NCBI RefSeq assembly: GCF_004297875.1
Contig: NZ_SCSK01000035.1
Coordinates: forward strand, 1-64,000
Direction: 5' to 3'
DNA: 64,000 bases
Source of the DNA: Pandoraea sp.
GTDB taxonomy: Bacteria > Pseudomonadota > Gammaproteobacteria > Burkholderiales > Burkholderiaceae
Shown: positions 52,680 to 64,000 of the stretch, in pieces
How the letters are laid out: each line of letters starts with the position of its first letter
Position numbering within the stretch: position 1 is the first letter of the stretch
The notes under the pieces: generated by a model
Told to the model about the DNA's origin: nothing
The model's database searches: none
Seen by the model: only the letters and a program-made list of their open reading frames with translations
Program-made: the position numbers and the translations under genes

Positions 52680-53513
52680 TCAGCGCCCTTTTTCCAGCCA
52701 GACCAGCGCAGCCATCCGGCCCGTGACGCGATCGCGACGGTAGGAATAAAAACGCGCCGGTGCGTCGTAGGTGCACCAGGTGCCGCCGAACACTCGAGTA
52801 ACGTCATGGCGAGCCAGGCGCAAGCGAGCCAATGCCGGCAGGCTGGCGAGATATTTCGGCGGCAATGCCGTGCCTGCACCAGTACCTGGCACGGGCGTGA
52901 AGGCCGCCTCGGTGGCGGCGGTCTCGCCGGGCAGGGCGGCCGCCAGGAACGCGTCGCGCACCTCCGCGCCAACTTCAAAGCGAGTCGGGCCGATCGACGG
53001 GCCAAGCCAGGCCAGCAATTCGGCAGGCCCGCCCACACGCTGGCGCAGTGTCGCCACCGCCTGCTCGATCACGCCGGCGCACAAACCGCGCCAGCCGGCA
53101 TGCACGGCGCCCACGGCCCGGCCTTCGACATCGCACAGCAAAACCGGCAGGCAGTCTGCCACCAGCGCCGTGCACGCCACCCCGGGCGCCACCGTCACGC
53201 TGGCGTCGGCCGCCGGCGCCGTCGCGGCATAGGCGGCTTGATCAGCGTTGGCGACGGCGGTCCCGTGCACTTGAGCCAGCCACCCTGGGCGTGCGCCGAT
53301 GGCCGCAGCCACGCGTGCGCGATTGGCCTGCACCGCCGCGACGTCGTCGCCAGCATTCAATCCAAGATTCAAGCTGGCATGCGGGCCGACGCTGACGCCG
53401 CCCGCCCGGGTGGTAAACAAAGCGCGCACCCGAGCCGGCGCGGGCCAATCGGGAACGATCCAGTCAGGATGAGGCGAAAAGGTCATCGATATGCTCTGAT
53501 GCGGATAATTCAT
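52680..53513 (-). CDS. pgeF: Peptidoglycan editing factor PgeF / YfiH-type multicopper polyphenol oxidase family
   Basis: [83 protein letters not shown]. Confidence 0.9.
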   Translation of the reverse strand: MNYPHQSISMTFSPHPDWIVPDWPAPARVRALFTTRAGGVSVGPHASLNLGLNAGDDVAAVQANRARVAAAIGARPGWLAQVHGTAVANADQAAYAATAPAADASVTVAPGVACTALVADCLPVLLCDVEGRAVGAVHAGWRGLCAGVIEQAVATLRQRVGGPAELLAWLGPSIGPTRFEVGAEVRDAFLAAALPGETAATEAAFTPVPGTGAGTALPPKYLASLPALARLRLARHDVTRVFGGTWCTYDAPARFYSYRRDRVTGRMAALVWLEKGR

Positions 53514-54576
53514 TCATATCGAAAGATAACCCCAAGGCACCCAGCAAGTCACGCATATCCTCGGGCAATCCACTTTGCCAGGACATCGGCTGTCCATCGG
53601 CCGGATGCAGCAGGCCGAGTCGCCAGGCGTGCAGCGCCTGTCGCCCGAACGCCCCGGGCAGCGCCGGACGGGGATAGCGGCCGCGATATACGGAATCGCC
53701 CAACAATGGATGCCCCAGGTGAGTCAGGTGCACGCGGATCTGGTGCGTGCGCCCGGTGTCGAGCGAGCACAGTACCAGCGACACGGGCTGTCCTTGCCAC
53801 TGGCCGCCGGCCAGGGTCGCCAACCGGGTGCGGGCCGGCTTGCCGGCGGCCCCGGCGACTACCGCCATGCGGGTGCGCTCGCGCGGGTCTCGCCCCAGTG
53901 GCGCATCGACCAGCGCCCGGGTCGGCGGCGTGCCCCACACCAACGCCGCATAGTAGCGCTTGACCGTGCGCGCCTGCAGCTGGCGAACCAGATCGGTTTG
54001 TGCGGTCAGCGTGCGCGCCACGACCATCAGGCCGGAAGTATCCTTGTCCAGGCGATGCACGATGCCGGCGCGCGGCAACCCTGCGGCCGCCTCGCCATAT
54101 CGATGCAACAGGCCGTTGAGCAGGGTTCCCGACCAGTTGCCGGCGGCCGGATGCACGACCAGCCCGGCGGGTTTGTTCAGCACCACCAGTTGCGCATCCT
54201 CGTAAACGACGTCGAGCGCCACCGGTTCGGGCGTAAAGGCCATCTGCTCTGGCAAAGCGGCGGGCCGCACGACAACCTGCTCGCCGCCCGAGACACGCTG
54301 GCGCAACCTGGCTGGCGCACCATCGAGGCTCACCCGCCCCGCATCGATCCAGCCCTGCAGGCGGCTGCGCGAGTAGGCAGGAAACAGGCGCGCCAGCACT
54401 TTATCGAACCGCTCGCCGGCGGCTTCAGGCGGCACCGTGCCGGCCAGCGCCGCCGCCTCGGCCGCATCGACCGTCAAAGCGCTCGCGGGCATCGACGCGT
54501 CGTCGTCGCCATCCTCCGGAATTTCGGTGGCAAGCGGAATGGTTAGGCTATAATCCGGGACTGTCGAACGGGTCAT
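53464..54576 (-). CDS. rluD: 23S rRNA pseudouridine synthase RluD family
   Basis: S4 domain [89 protein letters not shown]. Confidence 0.93.
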   Translation of the reverse strand: MTRSTVPDYSLTIPLATEIPEDGDDDASMPASALTVDAAEAAALAGTVPPEAAGERFDKVLARLFPAYSRSRLQGWIDAGRVSLDGAPARLRQRVSGGEQVVVRPAALPEQMAFTPEPVALDVVYEDAQLVVLNKPAGLVVHPAAGNWSGTLLNGLLHRYGEAAAGLPRAGIVHRLDKDTSGLMVVARTLTAQTDLVRQLQARTVKRYYAALVWGTPPTRALVDAPLGRDPRERTRMAVVAGAAGKPARTRLATLAGGQWQGQPVSLVLCSLDTGRTHQIRVHLTHLGHPLLGDSVYRGRYPRPALPGAFGRQALHAWRLGLLHPADGQPMSWQSGLPEDMRDLLGALGLSFDMNELSASEHIDDLFASS

Positions 54577-54596
54577 TGAGAAGTGAAGCGAAAAGC

Positions 54597-55424
54597 ATGC
54601 AAGCCCTGAAATTTTCTAAGTTGACGCTGCTGGCGGTCTGCCTGACCAGCGTACTCGCCGCGTGCGGCATCCTGCCGGAGAAGGTCGACGAGACGCAGAG
54701 CTGGTCGACCAGCAAATTATACGCGGAAGCCCAGAGCAGCATGGCCGATCGCGACTACTCGAAGGCCGCGAAGTACAACGCGATGCTCGTGGGTCGTGAC
54801 CCATTTGGGAAGTTCGCAGAGCAGGCACAGATCAATACGGCCTACGCCCACTACAAGGATAACGACACCGATCAGGCGATGGCCGACGTCAACCGGTTCA
54901 TACGCTTGCATCCGTCGAGCCCGATCATCGATTATGCGTACTACCTGAAGGGGCTGATCACTTTTGACGACAATCTCGGACTGTTCGGCCGGTTCAGCGG
55001 TCAGGATCTGAGCGAACGCGATCCGAAGGCCCTGGAGCAATCGTACGAGACGTTCAAGTACCTGGTCGAGCATTACCCCAATAGCCAATACGCCAAGGAC
55101 GCGGCCGAGCGCATGCGCTACGCGCTCAACGCGATGGCCAAGCACGAAGTGCTCGTGGCGAAGTATTACTACGACCGCGGCGCCTATTTGGCCGCGGCGA
55201 ACCGCGCACAGGACGCAATCAAGAAGTTCAACCGGGCACCTGCCGTGGAAGACGCGTTGTGGATCATGGTTGAATCCTACAAAAAACTTCACCTGACCAA
55301 GCTGAGCGACGATGCCCGTCGCGTGCTGGCCGCGACCTATCCGAAGAGCGACTATCTCACCTACGGCTACAAGCGCAGCAAGCGGTCCCACTGGTGGCAG
55401 TTCTGGGGTGGCACCAATTCATAA
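54597..55424 (+). CDS. bamD: Outer membrane protein assembly lipoprotein BamD
   Basis: Lipobox [83 protein letters not shown]. Confidence 0.93.
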   Translation: MQALKFSKLTLLAVCLTSVLAACGILPEKVDETQSWSTSKLYAEAQSSMADRDYSKAAKYNAMLVGRDPFGKFAEQAQINTAYAHYKDNDTDQAMADVNRFIRLHPSSPIIDYAYYLKGLITFDDNLGLFGRFSGQDLSERDPKALEQSYETFKYLVEHYPNSQYAKDAAERMRYALNAMAKHEVLVAKYYYDRGAYLAAANRAQDAIKKFNRAPAVEDALWIMVESYKKLHLTKLSDDARRVLAATYPKSDYLTYGYKRSKRSHWWQFWGGTNS

Positions 55425-55481
55425 GCCGGGTGGCGGTTGCCGCGAGCGCAACCGCATGGCAATGCCGTTCAAACAAAAAAT

Positions 55482-55512
55482 GCCGTTCAACGAAAGTTGT
55501 ACGGCTTTTTTT
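55482..55512 (+). terminator. Intrinsic terminator GCCGTtCAAC-GAAA-GTTGtACGGC-TTTTTTT
   Basis: Stem-loop with one T:T mismatch followed by seven T, downstream of bamD. Confidence 0.8.
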
Positions 55513-55571
55513 GAGCCAGCGTTGGGCTGTCATCCAGCCGCTGGGGCGCCGACAGACACATCGACCCTTGT

Positions 55572-57689
55572 TTAGTGCACGCCGGCAGGCTCGGCGTGCT
55601 CGAAGAACGACAGCACGGTCGGTAACTCCCGGGTGCGCCTGAACGGCGGCAGGCTTTGCCAGATGCGCCTGCCGTAGGGCTTTTCGACCAGGCGCGCGTC
55701 GCAGATCATCAACACGCCACGATCGCTCTCGGAGCGAATCAGGCGGCCCGCACCCTGCTTGAGCGTAATCACCGCTTGCGGCAACTGATGCACGGCGAAC
55801 GGGCTCAACCCCTTTCTGGCGAGCGCGTCGAGCCGAGCCGCCAGCACGGGATCGTCAGGCGGCGCAAATGGCAATTTGTCGATGATCACCAGCGAAAGGG
55901 CCTCACCGCGCACGTCCACGCCTTCCCAGAAACTTTGACTGCCGATCAGCACGGCATTGCCAAGCGCGCGAAACCGGTCGAGCAATTCGGTCCGGCTGGC
56001 ATCGCCCTGCACCAGCAGCGGATAAGACCAGCCGCGCCGATCGAATTCGTCGCGCAGGCGTTCGGCGGCGCGCTTGACCGCCCGTAGCGTGGTGCACAGC
56101 AGGAACGCACGGCCGCCGCTGACTTCGAGCACCGGCAGCGCCGCTTCGAGCACCGCGTCGGTAAAGCCGAGCGCGGACGGCGCCGGCAAATTGCGCGGCA
56201 CGTACAGCAGACTCTGCGCTTCATAGTCGAATGGACTGGGCAACGAGATCGACTTGGCGGAGTCCAGCCCAAGCTGCGCGGCATAATGGGTAAAGTTGCC
56301 CCTGACCGACAGCGTCGCAGAGGTGAAGATCCACGCGCGCGGCGCACCACCGCGTTGTTTGGTGAAGATCGGCGCGATCGACAATGGCGTCAGGTGAAGC
56401 TGCACGGCGTGCGAGAACACCTCGACCCAACGCACGCTGGCCCCCTCGCCGGCATTGGCGCCTTCGTCGTCCTTACCGGCTCCCTCGCCCTTGCCGAGCG
56501 CGCCGGCGAGCGCCTTGCCCATCTGCGCGGCCGCGTCGCCGCCGGGCGGCTCGGCATGCTGCCACTGCGCCAGCAAACGGTGCAAATCGATGGCTCGACG
56601 CAGGCAGGCACCAAGCGGCTCGGCCCGTTCGGCATGCGCTTCGAGCGTAGCGATCAGGTCGAGCAAAGCCGCCTCGAGTTTATCGAGCGCCTCGAACAAT
56701 GCATGGGCCTCGCCGAGCTGCGCTGCCGACACGCGCAACGCGTCTTGCGAAAAACTCAGCCGCACATCGCGCGCGGCCCGCTCGAGGGCGGCGCCCAGCG
56801 CGGTCCACTGTGCGGCGTCGCGCGCATGCACCAAGCCCTCGGCAACCGCATCGCGGGCCAGTTCCAGCAATTGCCCGGTCGACAGGGTCTGACCGAAAAA
56901 CAGCGTGGCCGTCTCCGGCAACTGGTGCGCCTCGTCGAAAACGATCGTGTTGGCGCTCGGCAGCAGTTCCGCAATACCGGTATCACGCAGCATGACGTCG
57001 GCAAAGAACAGATGATGGTTGACCACCACCAGGTCCGCTTGCTGCGCCTCTTTGCGCGCCTGCATGACAAAGCAGTCCTTGTAGCGCGGGCAATCCGCAC
57101 CCAGGCAACTGTCACGCGTCGAGGTCACCTGGGACCAGATCGGCGCGTTCTCGGGCACGCTGGCCAGCTCGGCCTTGTCGCCGCTGCGGGTGAGCTTGGC
57201 GAACTGAACGATCTCGCGCAACTGCGCGATTTCATGGCGCGAGCCGAAGCGGCCCTCATGCTCGGCACGCTCCAGATAATAGTGGCAAAGGTAATTGGCA
57301 CGGCCCTTTAGCACCGCGACCGACACAGGCACGGCCAGCGCCTCGCGCACCGTTGGGATATCCCGTGCGAACAGCTGATCCTGAAGATGCTTGGTGCCGG
57401 TCGAGATGATCGTCTTGCCGCCCCACAACATGGCCGGCACCAGATACGCGTATGTCTTGCCGGTGCCAGTGCCAGCCTCGGCGATCAACGTGTCATGGCT
57501 GGCGAGCGCGGCACTGACGGCGCGCGCCATTTCGAGCTGCGCCGGGCGCGGCCGATATCCATCGATGGCGCGCGCAAGCAGGCCGTCGGCACCAAAGATG
57601 GTCTCCAGTTCGCTCGCATGTTGCGGGGTCGGCTCCGGCAGGATGCCGTCAGCCAAGGCGGCCTCGAGACTGGCGTTGGAATTGGTCAA
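55572..57689 (-). CDS. ATP-dependent DNA helicase, DinG/YoaA family (XPD-like)
   Basis: Walker A IAEAGTGTGKTYAYLVPAM; Fe-S cysteine region CLGADCPRYKDC; DEAH VFDEAHQLPETA; LIGSQSFWEGVDVRGEALSLVIIDKLPFAPP; QGAGRLIRSESDRG. Confidence 0.92.
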   Translation of the reverse strand: MTNSNASLEAALADGILPEPTPQHASELETIFGADGLLARAIDGYRPRPAQLEMARAVSAALASHDTLIAEAGTGTGKTYAYLVPAMLWGGKTIISTGTKHLQDQLFARDIPTVREALAVPVSVAVLKGRANYLCHYYLERAEHEGRFGSRHEIAQLREIVQFAKLTRSGDKAELASVPENAPIWSQVTSTRDSCLGADCPRYKDCFVMQARKEAQQADLVVVNHHLFFADVMLRDTGIAELLPSANTIVFDEAHQLPETATLFFGQTLSTGQLLELARDAVAEGLVHARDAAQWTALGAALERAARDVRLSFSQDALRVSAAQLGEAHALFEALDKLEAALLDLIATLEAHAERAEPLGACLRRAIDLHRLLAQWQHAEPPGGDAAAQMGKALAGALGKGEGAGKDDEGANAGEGASVRWVEVFSHAVQLHLTPLSIAPIFTKQRGGAPRAWIFTSATLSVRGNFTHYAAQLGLDSAKSISLPSPFDYEAQSLLYVPRNLPAPSALGFTDAVLEAALPVLEVSGGRAFLLCTTLRAVKRAAERLRDEFDRRGWSYPLLVQGDASRTELLDRFRALGNAVLIGSQSFWEGVDVRGEALSLVIIDKLPFAPPDDPVLAARLDALARKGLSPFAVHQLPQAVITLKQGAGRLIRSESDRGVLMICDARLVEKPYGRRIWQSLPPFRRTRELPTVLSFFEHAEPAGVH

Positions 57690-57717
57690 AACAGTTCAGT
57701 TCGCAGGGGTAAAGCAT

Positions 57718-57927
57718 TCAGGCCGGGGTGTCGGGCGTCTGCTGCAATTGCAGCAGCGTAATCGTATCCTTGATTTTGAGCCGACGCTTCTTCAGCCGCC
57801 GCAGTTGCAGTTCGTCATAGTTGTCTTCTTCCATCAATTTGTCGACCAGATAATCGAGATCGCGGTGCTCGATTTGCAGCTCGATGATGCGCCGGCCGAT
57901 CGAATGAAGATTATCTTCCATAGCCAT
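57718..57927 (-). CDS. YdcH/DUF465 family small coiled-coil protein
   Basis: HSIGRRIIELQIEHRDLDYLVDKLMEEDNYDELQLRRLKKRRLKIKDTITLL. Confidence 0.85.
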   Translation of the reverse strand: MAMEDNLHSIGRRIIELQIEHRDLDYLVDKLMEEDNYDELQLRRLKKRRLKIKDTITLLQLQQTPDTPA

Positions 57928-57989
57928 TCCTTACGTGCCGCGGCTGCGGTCGCGTCATGACGATCCGAAGGTTGCTGCCCCGGTCGCGC

Positions 57990-58793
<804 letters not shown>

Positions 58794-58862
58794 CGCGCGT
58801 CCGGGCCTGCCGGTTGTTATGGCAAAATGCCTCGCTTTGCTGATCGCGATATTTCACCACGA

Positions 58863-61184
58863 ATGACGGATAACGTAGCTCAACAGATCATCCAGCGCAT
58901 TGCCGCCGAACTCAGCGTGCAACCTCGCCAGGTCGCCGCTGCCGTGCAACTGCTCGACGAAGGGGCGACGGTGCCATTCATCGCCCGCTACCGGAAGGAA
59001 GCGACGGACAATCTCGATGACACGCAGTTGCGCAACCTGGAAGAGCGTCTGCTGTATCTGCGCGAGCTGGAAGAGCGGCGCGCCGCCATCCTGCAAAGCA
59101 TCGATGAACAGGGCAAGCTGAGCGACGCGCTGCGCGCAGCCATCGACGCCGCCGAGACCAAGCAAGTCCTGGAAGATCTCTACCTGCCTTACAAGCCCAA
59201 GCGTCGCACGCGCGCGCAGATCGCGCGAGAGGCTGGCCTGGAACCCCTGGCGCTGGCCCTTTTGGGCAACCCGATGCTCGAGCCGGCGGTCGAAGCCGCC
59301 AGGTTCGTCGACGCCGAGAAGGGTGTGGCCGACGTCAAGGCCGCGCTCGACGGCGCGCGCGACATTCTGTCCGAACAGTTCGGCGAGACCGCTGAGCTGC
59401 TCGGCAAGGTGCGCGAATTCATGCTGGCCGAAGCGGTTGTGTCATCCAAAGTCGTGGAGGGCAAGGAACGCGAGGAAGGTGAAAAATTCCGCGACTACTA
59501 CGATTACGCCGAGATGCTCGCTACCGTGCCATCGCACCGCGCGCTGGCGTTGTTTCGCGGCCGCAATCTCGGCATCTTGATGATCAAGCTCGGATTGGGC
59601 GAGGAGCGCGATGCTCTGACGCCGCACCCGTGCGAGGCGATGATCGCGGCGCACGTCGGGATCCGCCAGCAGGGCCGGCCAGCCGACAAATGGCTGGGCG
59701 ACGTGTGCCGCTGGTGCTGGCGAGTGAAAGTGCAGCCGCACCTGGAATCGGAACTGCTCACGCAATTGCGCGAGACTGCCGAGAGCGAGGCGATTCGTGT
59801 GTTCGCACGCAACCTCAAGGCGCTGCTGCTGGCCGCGCCGGCCGGCCCCAAGGCGGTGATCGGGCTGGACCCGGGCCTGCGCACCGGCGTCAAGGTGGCG
59901 GTCGTCGATCGCACCGGCAAGCTGCTTGCGACCGACACCATTTATCCGCATGAACCACGACGCGACTGGGACGGCTCGCTGGCCAAGCTCGCTCGCCTGG
60001 CGCAAGCGACCAGCGCCGAGCTGATCAGCATCGGCAACGGCACCGCTTCGCGCGAGACTGACCGGCTGGCGACCGAACTGATCAAGCGCCACCCCGAACT
60101 CAAGCTGCAGAAAATCGTGGTATCCGAGGCGGGCGCGTCGGTCTACTCGGCGTCCGAGCTGGCTGCCAAGGAATTCCCGGAACTCGACGTCTCGCTGCGC
60201 GGCGCGGTATCGATCGCGCGGCGCCTGCAGGATCCGCTGGCCGAACTGGTCAAGATCGAGCCCAAGGCGATCGGCGTGGGTCAGTACCAGCACGACGTCA
60301 ACCAGCGCGAGCTGGCGCGCATGCTCGACGCCGTGGTCGAAGACTGCGTCAACGCGGTGGGGGTCGACGTCAACACCGCCTCGGTGCCTTTACTGGCGCG
60401 TGTGTCGGGACTCAACAGCACGCTGGCGAAAAATATCGTCGAATTCCGCGACAGCAACGGCCCGTTCCCGAGCCGAGAAGCCCTCAGGAAAGTGCCGCGC
60501 CTGGGCGACAAAACCTTCGAGCAGGCCGCCGGCTTTTTGCGAGTCAACGGCGGCGAGAATCCGCTCGATCGCTCGTCGGTTCACCCGGAGGCATACCCGG
60601 TGGTGGAGCGGATTCTGGCCAGGATCCGCAAGCAGATCAGCGAAGTGATGGGCAACCGGGAGGCGATTCGCGGCTTGTCGCCGGCCGAGTTCGTCGACGA
60701 GCGCTTTGGCCTGCCGACGGTCAAGGACATCCTGGGCGAGCTCGAAAAGCCAGGCCGCGACCCGCGCCCGGAATTCAGGACTGCGTCATTTCAGGAGGGC
60801 GTGGAGAAACTGTCCGACCTCAAGCCAGGCATGATGCTCGAAGGCGTCGTCACCAACGTGGCGGCGTTTGGCGCATTCATCGATATCGGGGTGCATCAGG
60901 ACGGTCTGGTGCACGTCTCGGCGATGTCCAGCAAATTCATCAAGGATCCGCACGAGGTGGTCAAAGCCGGCGATATTGTCAAAGTCAAAGTACTTGAAGT
61001 CGATGAGAAACGCCAGCGCATTTCGTTGACGATGCGCTTGTCCGACGACCTGCCGCCGGCTGGCGAGCGCGGCCAGAGCGACCAAGGCAATGGTGCGAGC
61101 CGCGGCAACGCCCGGCCGCAGCGCCAGCGCGATCCCGAGCCCGTCGGCGCCATGGCGGCGGCCTTCGCCAAGCTCAAGCGCTGA
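58863..61184 (+). CDS. tex: Tex-family RNA-binding transcription accessory protein
   Basis: [60 protein letters not shown]-terminal S1 domain [31 protein letters not shown]. Confidence 0.95.
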   Translation: MTDNVAQQIIQRIAAELSVQPRQVAAAVQLLDEGATVPFIARYRKEATDNLDDTQLRNLEERLLYLRELEERRAAILQSIDEQGKLSDALRAAIDAAETKQVLEDLYLPYKPKRRTRAQIAREAGLEPLALALLGNPMLEPAVEAARFVDAEKGVADVKAALDGARDILSEQFGETAELLGKVREFMLAEAVVSSKVVEGKEREEGEKFRDYYDYAEMLATVPSHRALALFRGRNLGILMIKLGLGEERDALTPHPCEAMIAAHVGIRQQGRPADKWLGDVCRWCWRVKVQPHLESELLTQLRETAESEAIRVFARNLKALLLAAPAGPKAVIGLDPGLRTGVKVAVVDRTGKLLATDTIYPHEPRRDWDGSLAKLARLAQATSAELISIGNGTASRETDRLATELIKRHPELKLQKIVVSEAGASVYSASELAAKEFPELDVSLRGAVSIARRLQDPLAELVKIEPKAIGVGQYQHDVNQRELARMLDAVVEDCVNAVGVDVNTASVPLLARVSGLNSTLAKNIVEFRDSNGPFPSREALRKVPRLGDKTFEQAAGFLRVNGGENPLDRSSVHPEAYPVVERILARIRKQISEVMGNREAIRGLSPAEFVDERFGLPTVKDILGELEKPGRDPRPEFRTASFQEGVEKLSDLKPGMMLEGVVTNVAAFGAFIDIGVHQDGLVHVSAMSSKFIKDPHEVVKAGDIVKVKVLEVDEKRQRISLTMRLSDDLPPAGERGQSDQGNGASRGNARPQRQRDPEPVGAMAAAFAKLKR

Positions 61185-61218
61185 CGGCGATCGGCGCCCT
61201 CTCCCGCGGAGGCGCGGA

Positions 61219-62109
61219 TCATCGCCGCGCCGATTCCTCCTCGAACACGGCGACGATCGCGTCGGCCACCGCCCGCACGCGCGCGGTGCGGTTCAGATCG
61301 CCGTGCATCACCAGCCACATATCGTAGATCTCGTTGCGATCGGGCCAAACGCGAACGAGCTCAGGATCGGTGTCGGCCAGGCGCGTCGGCAGTTCGCCGA
61401 TGCCTAGCCCGGTGCGCACCGCGTGCATCAACATCAACCCTGAGCTGACCTCGAGCGCGACGCGCGCGTTGGCCGAGGATTCGCCGCACAGCACGTCGTT
61501 CCGATACGGCACGATAGCCTGCTGGTAGAGCACCACGTCGTGTCCGGCCAGCGCAGTGCCTCGCGCCGGCTCGCCGCGCGAGGCCAGGTAGTGCCGTGCG
61601 GCATACAAGCCCGTGGCGCGCCGTCCCAGATGCCGCGTGATCAAATCGGGGCTGTCGGGCCGCACGGAGCGCACCGCCAAGTCCGCCTCTCGGCGCGTCA
61701 GGTTGGTCAGGTGCGTGGACGTGCTCAAAATCATCCGGATTTCGGGATGCGCGGCATGCAGGCCATGCAGCGCCCGCATCAAGGACGAAACCGCCACCGT
61801 GTCGGTGCACGCCACCCGCACCGTGCCGGAGAGCCGCTCGTCGATACCCTGCATCTGCCGCTGCAGCTTGTGCGCGGCCTGCTCCATTTGCTCGGCCGCC
61901 AGGAAAGCGCATTCGCCCGCCGGCGTCGGCACGTAGCCGGCCGGGGTGCGCAAAAAGAGCCGCGCTTCGAGCGACTTTTCCAGCGCGGCAAGCCGGCGGC
62001 CCACCGTCGCCTGGTCGATGCGCAGTACGCCGGAAGCGCCGCGCAGCGTACCCTGACGGTAAATGGCAAGAAATATACGGGCGTTGTCCCAGTCCATGAA
62101 GTGATGCAT
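61219..62109 (-). CDS. LysR family transcriptional regulator
   Basis: MDWDNARIFLAIYRQGTLRGASGVLRIDQATVGRRLAALEKSLEARLFLRTPAGYVPTPAGE; internal start at 62097 possible. Confidence 0.9.
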   Translation of the reverse strand: MHHFMDWDNARIFLAIYRQGTLRGASGVLRIDQATVGRRLAALEKSLEARLFLRTPAGYVPTPAGECAFLAAEQMEQAAHKLQRQMQGIDERLSGTVRVACTDTVAVSSLMRALHGLHAAHPEIRMILSTSTHLTNLTRREADLAVRSVRPDSPDLITRHLGRRATGLYAARHYLASRGEPARGTALAGHDVVLYQQAIVPYRNDVLCGESSANARVALEVSSGLMLMHAVRTGLGIGELPTRLADTDPELVRVWPDRNEIYDMWLVMHGDLNRTARVRAVADAIVAVFEEESARR

Positions 62110-62115
62110 TTTTGC

Positions 62116-62139
62116 ATTTTATCGCCGCGATTTTATCGC
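62116..62139. promoter_or_regulatory. Tandem direct repeat ATTTTATCGC x2 in the divergent LysR/MFS promoter
   Basis: Copies at 62116-62125 and 62130-62139 (14-bp period), flanked by GATGCA (62103-62108) and TGCATC (62145-62150). Confidence 0.45.
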
Positions 62140-62214
62140 TTTTTTGCATCAAAAGAACGCTTTATGATGGCGACACCTCGCGCCTCGCGGTCTATCTTTC
62201 AAGGAGTTGCCATC

Positions 62215-63609
62215 ATGTCCACCGATTGCTCCGCTACCGCCCCTGCAGCCGCTCGCCCGGTTAGCGCTACCCGCCAGAACGCCTGGCCGCTGGTCACGGT
62301 TGCATTGGGTTTCGTGATGGCGATGCTCGACGTCACCGTGGTGAATGTCGCCTTGAGCCATATTCAGCACAGTCTGTCGATTCAGCTCGCGGGCCTGGTC
62401 TGGGTGGTCGACGGCTATACGCTGACATTCGCCGCTTTGCTGCTGGTCGGCGGCGCGCTGGCCAACCGCTTCGGCGCGCGAACCGTCTATATGGCTGGGC
62501 TCGCACTGTTCATCGTTGCATCGCTGCTATGCGGCGTGGCGCCCAGCGGCAACGCGCTGATCGCCGCGCGACTGCTTCAGGGGGTGGGCGCGGCGCTGTT
62601 CATGCCGAGTTCGCTCAGCCTGCTCAGCCAGGCCTATCCCGATAATGCGGTGCGCATCAAAGTGCTCGGCCTGTGGTCGGCGATCGTATCGGTTGCCGCG
62701 GCCATGGGGCCGGTGGTGGGCGGCGTGCTGGTGGCCTCGCTCGGCTGGCGCAGTATTTTCTGGCTCAACGTGCCGATCGGTATTGTCGGGCTGCTGCTTA
62801 CCCGCTGGTGCATCGCCCCGTCACCGCGTCACGCCCAGCCACTCAATCCCGGCAGCCACGTGCTGGGCGTGACCGGCCTGGCGGCCCTGGCCTTTGCGTT
62901 GATCGAAGGAGCCCCGATGGGTTGGAGCTCGGCACCGATCATCGCGGCGACTTCGTTGGCCGCAATTGCAATAGCGGCCTTCGTCGCACGCGAGCGCCGC
63001 GACGCCACACCGGTCGTGCCGCGCGCGCTGTTTCACGACAGCCGTTTTCCAGCCGCCAACGCGATCGGGTTCCTGATCAATCTGGGTGCGTTCGGCCAAC
63101 TGTTCCTATTCAGCCTGTTTCTGCAGCAGGCGCGCGGCACTGACGCCTGGCACACCGGCGTCGATCTGCTGCCGCTCATGGCGGTATTCACGGTCGGCAA
63201 CCTGTTGTCGAGCCGCATTACCTCGCGGTGGGGCGCCCGCTGGCCAATGCTGTGGGGATTGCTCGGCTCGGCGGCCTTGTCGTTGCTGCTGGCCGCATTC
63301 GCCGCGCGGCTGCCCTATGGATGGTTCGCGCTGGGCGCGGCGCTGGCGAACTTCGGCGTCGGCATTGCCGTGCCGGCGATGACCGCGACCGTCATGCACG
63401 TGGCCGGTCAGGCGCACGCCAACATCGCCGCGGCCTCGCTCAACGCCAATCGTCAAATCGGCGCGCTGATCGGCGTCGCGGCAATGGGCGCGGTATTGCA
63501 CACCATGCCGAGCTGGCCGCATGCGCTGCCGATCACCTTCGGCATCATTGGCCTGGCCTATGCATGCGCGGTGGTGCTGGTCAACAGGTACATCCGCGTA
63601 CGCGCGTAA
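62215..63609 (+). CDS. MFS transporter, DHA2 (EmrB/QacA-like) drug efflux family
   Basis: WPLVTVALGFVMAMLDVTVVNVALSHIQHSL; WVVDGYTLTFAALLLVGGALANRFGARTVYMAGLALFIVASLLCG. Confidence 0.9.
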   Translation: MSTDCSATAPAAARPVSATRQNAWPLVTVALGFVMAMLDVTVVNVALSHIQHSLSIQLAGLVWVVDGYTLTFAALLLVGGALANRFGARTVYMAGLALFIVASLLCGVAPSGNALIAARLLQGVGAALFMPSSLSLLSQAYPDNAVRIKVLGLWSAIVSVAAAMGPVVGGVLVASLGWRSIFWLNVPIGIVGLLLTRWCIAPSPRHAQPLNPGSHVLGVTGLAALAFALIEGAPMGWSSAPIIAATSLAAIAIAAFVARERRDATPVVPRALFHDSRFPAANAIGFLINLGAFGQLFLFSLFLQQARGTDAWHTGVDLLPLMAVFTVGNLLSSRITSRWGARWPMLWGLLGSAALSLLLAAFAARLPYGWFALGAALANFGVGIAVPAMTATVMHVAGQAHANIAAASLNANRQIGALIGVAAMGAVLHTMPSWPHALPITFGIIGLAYACAVVLVNRYIRVRA

Positions 63610-63647
63610 CGGACGCGAGGCAATCGTGACCGCGGCCGCCACGCGAA

Positions 63648-64000
63648 TTATCCAGCTGCGGCCAGCGTGCGCCGGCTGAACCACCAACAAACCCCGGCGA
63701 ACACCAGCAGGCCGAGCCATTCGCCGGCCGGCGCGAATCCGGGCCCCACGATCGCCAGCGGCGCGCTGCTGCCGCTGAACCCGATGACCCCGGCCAGTAT
63801 CACGCCAACCAGGCTCTCGCCGACAATCAGCCCCGAGGCAATCAGCACACCGCGCCGGTTCGCGTGAGCGGCATATTGGTCATACGCAACACCGGCCGCC
63901 AGCGCACCGCGCCGCAAACGTCGTTCGAGCAACCAGGCGATGACCGCGCCGATCACGAGCGGGGCGCTGATGGTGGGCGGCAGGTAAATGCCGATACCCA
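63648..64000 (-). CDS. OPT family oligopeptide transporter, C-terminal part (runs off window edge)
   Basis: GIGIYLPPTISAPLVIGAVIAWLLERRLRR...QYAAHANRRGVLIASGLIVGESLVGVILAGVIGFSG; reading frame stays open to position 64000. Confidence 0.8.
   Translation of the reverse strand, partial: GIGIYLPPTISAPLVIGAVIAWLLERRLRRGALAAGVAYDQYAAHANRRGVLIASGLIVGESLVGVILAGVIGFSGSSAPLAIVGPGFAPAGEWLGLLVFAGVCWWFSRRTLAAAG

Overview
64 kb of GC-rich, densely coding chromosomal DNA, probably Burkholderiaceae. This placement rests on the rimO-phaR-phbB-phbA-phaC-pgeF-rluD/bamD block and general protein similarity; no rRNA was seen to confirm it. Recognisable modules: a branched-chain 2-oxoacid dehydrogenase operon (E1a-E1b-E2-E3), a LysR/sulfatase/MHS transporter/FAD oxidase/porin/ACS transporter cluster, a WtpA/ModABC-type oxyanion ABC transporter with a ModE-box-like site, a livKHMGF operon, and the PHB synthesis locus. 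Housekeeping genes include DAHP synthase, serB, metC, argE, rimO, rluD, bamD, a DinG-type helicase and tex. The most unusual items are: (1) a short orphan TccC-type RHS core protein with a glycine/alanine-rich C-terminal domain of about 340 aa; (2) two tandem secreted proteins built from 24-aa (72-bp) repeats, sharing upstream GTTACGT/ACGTAAC motifs; (3) a possible sulfate-ester utilisation cluster; (4) an archaeal-like WtpA oxyanion transporter with a candidate ModE operator. No tRNA, rRNA, CRISPR array, intact IS or prophage was recognised. All assignments come from reading the sequence and recalled family motifs; no database search was run.
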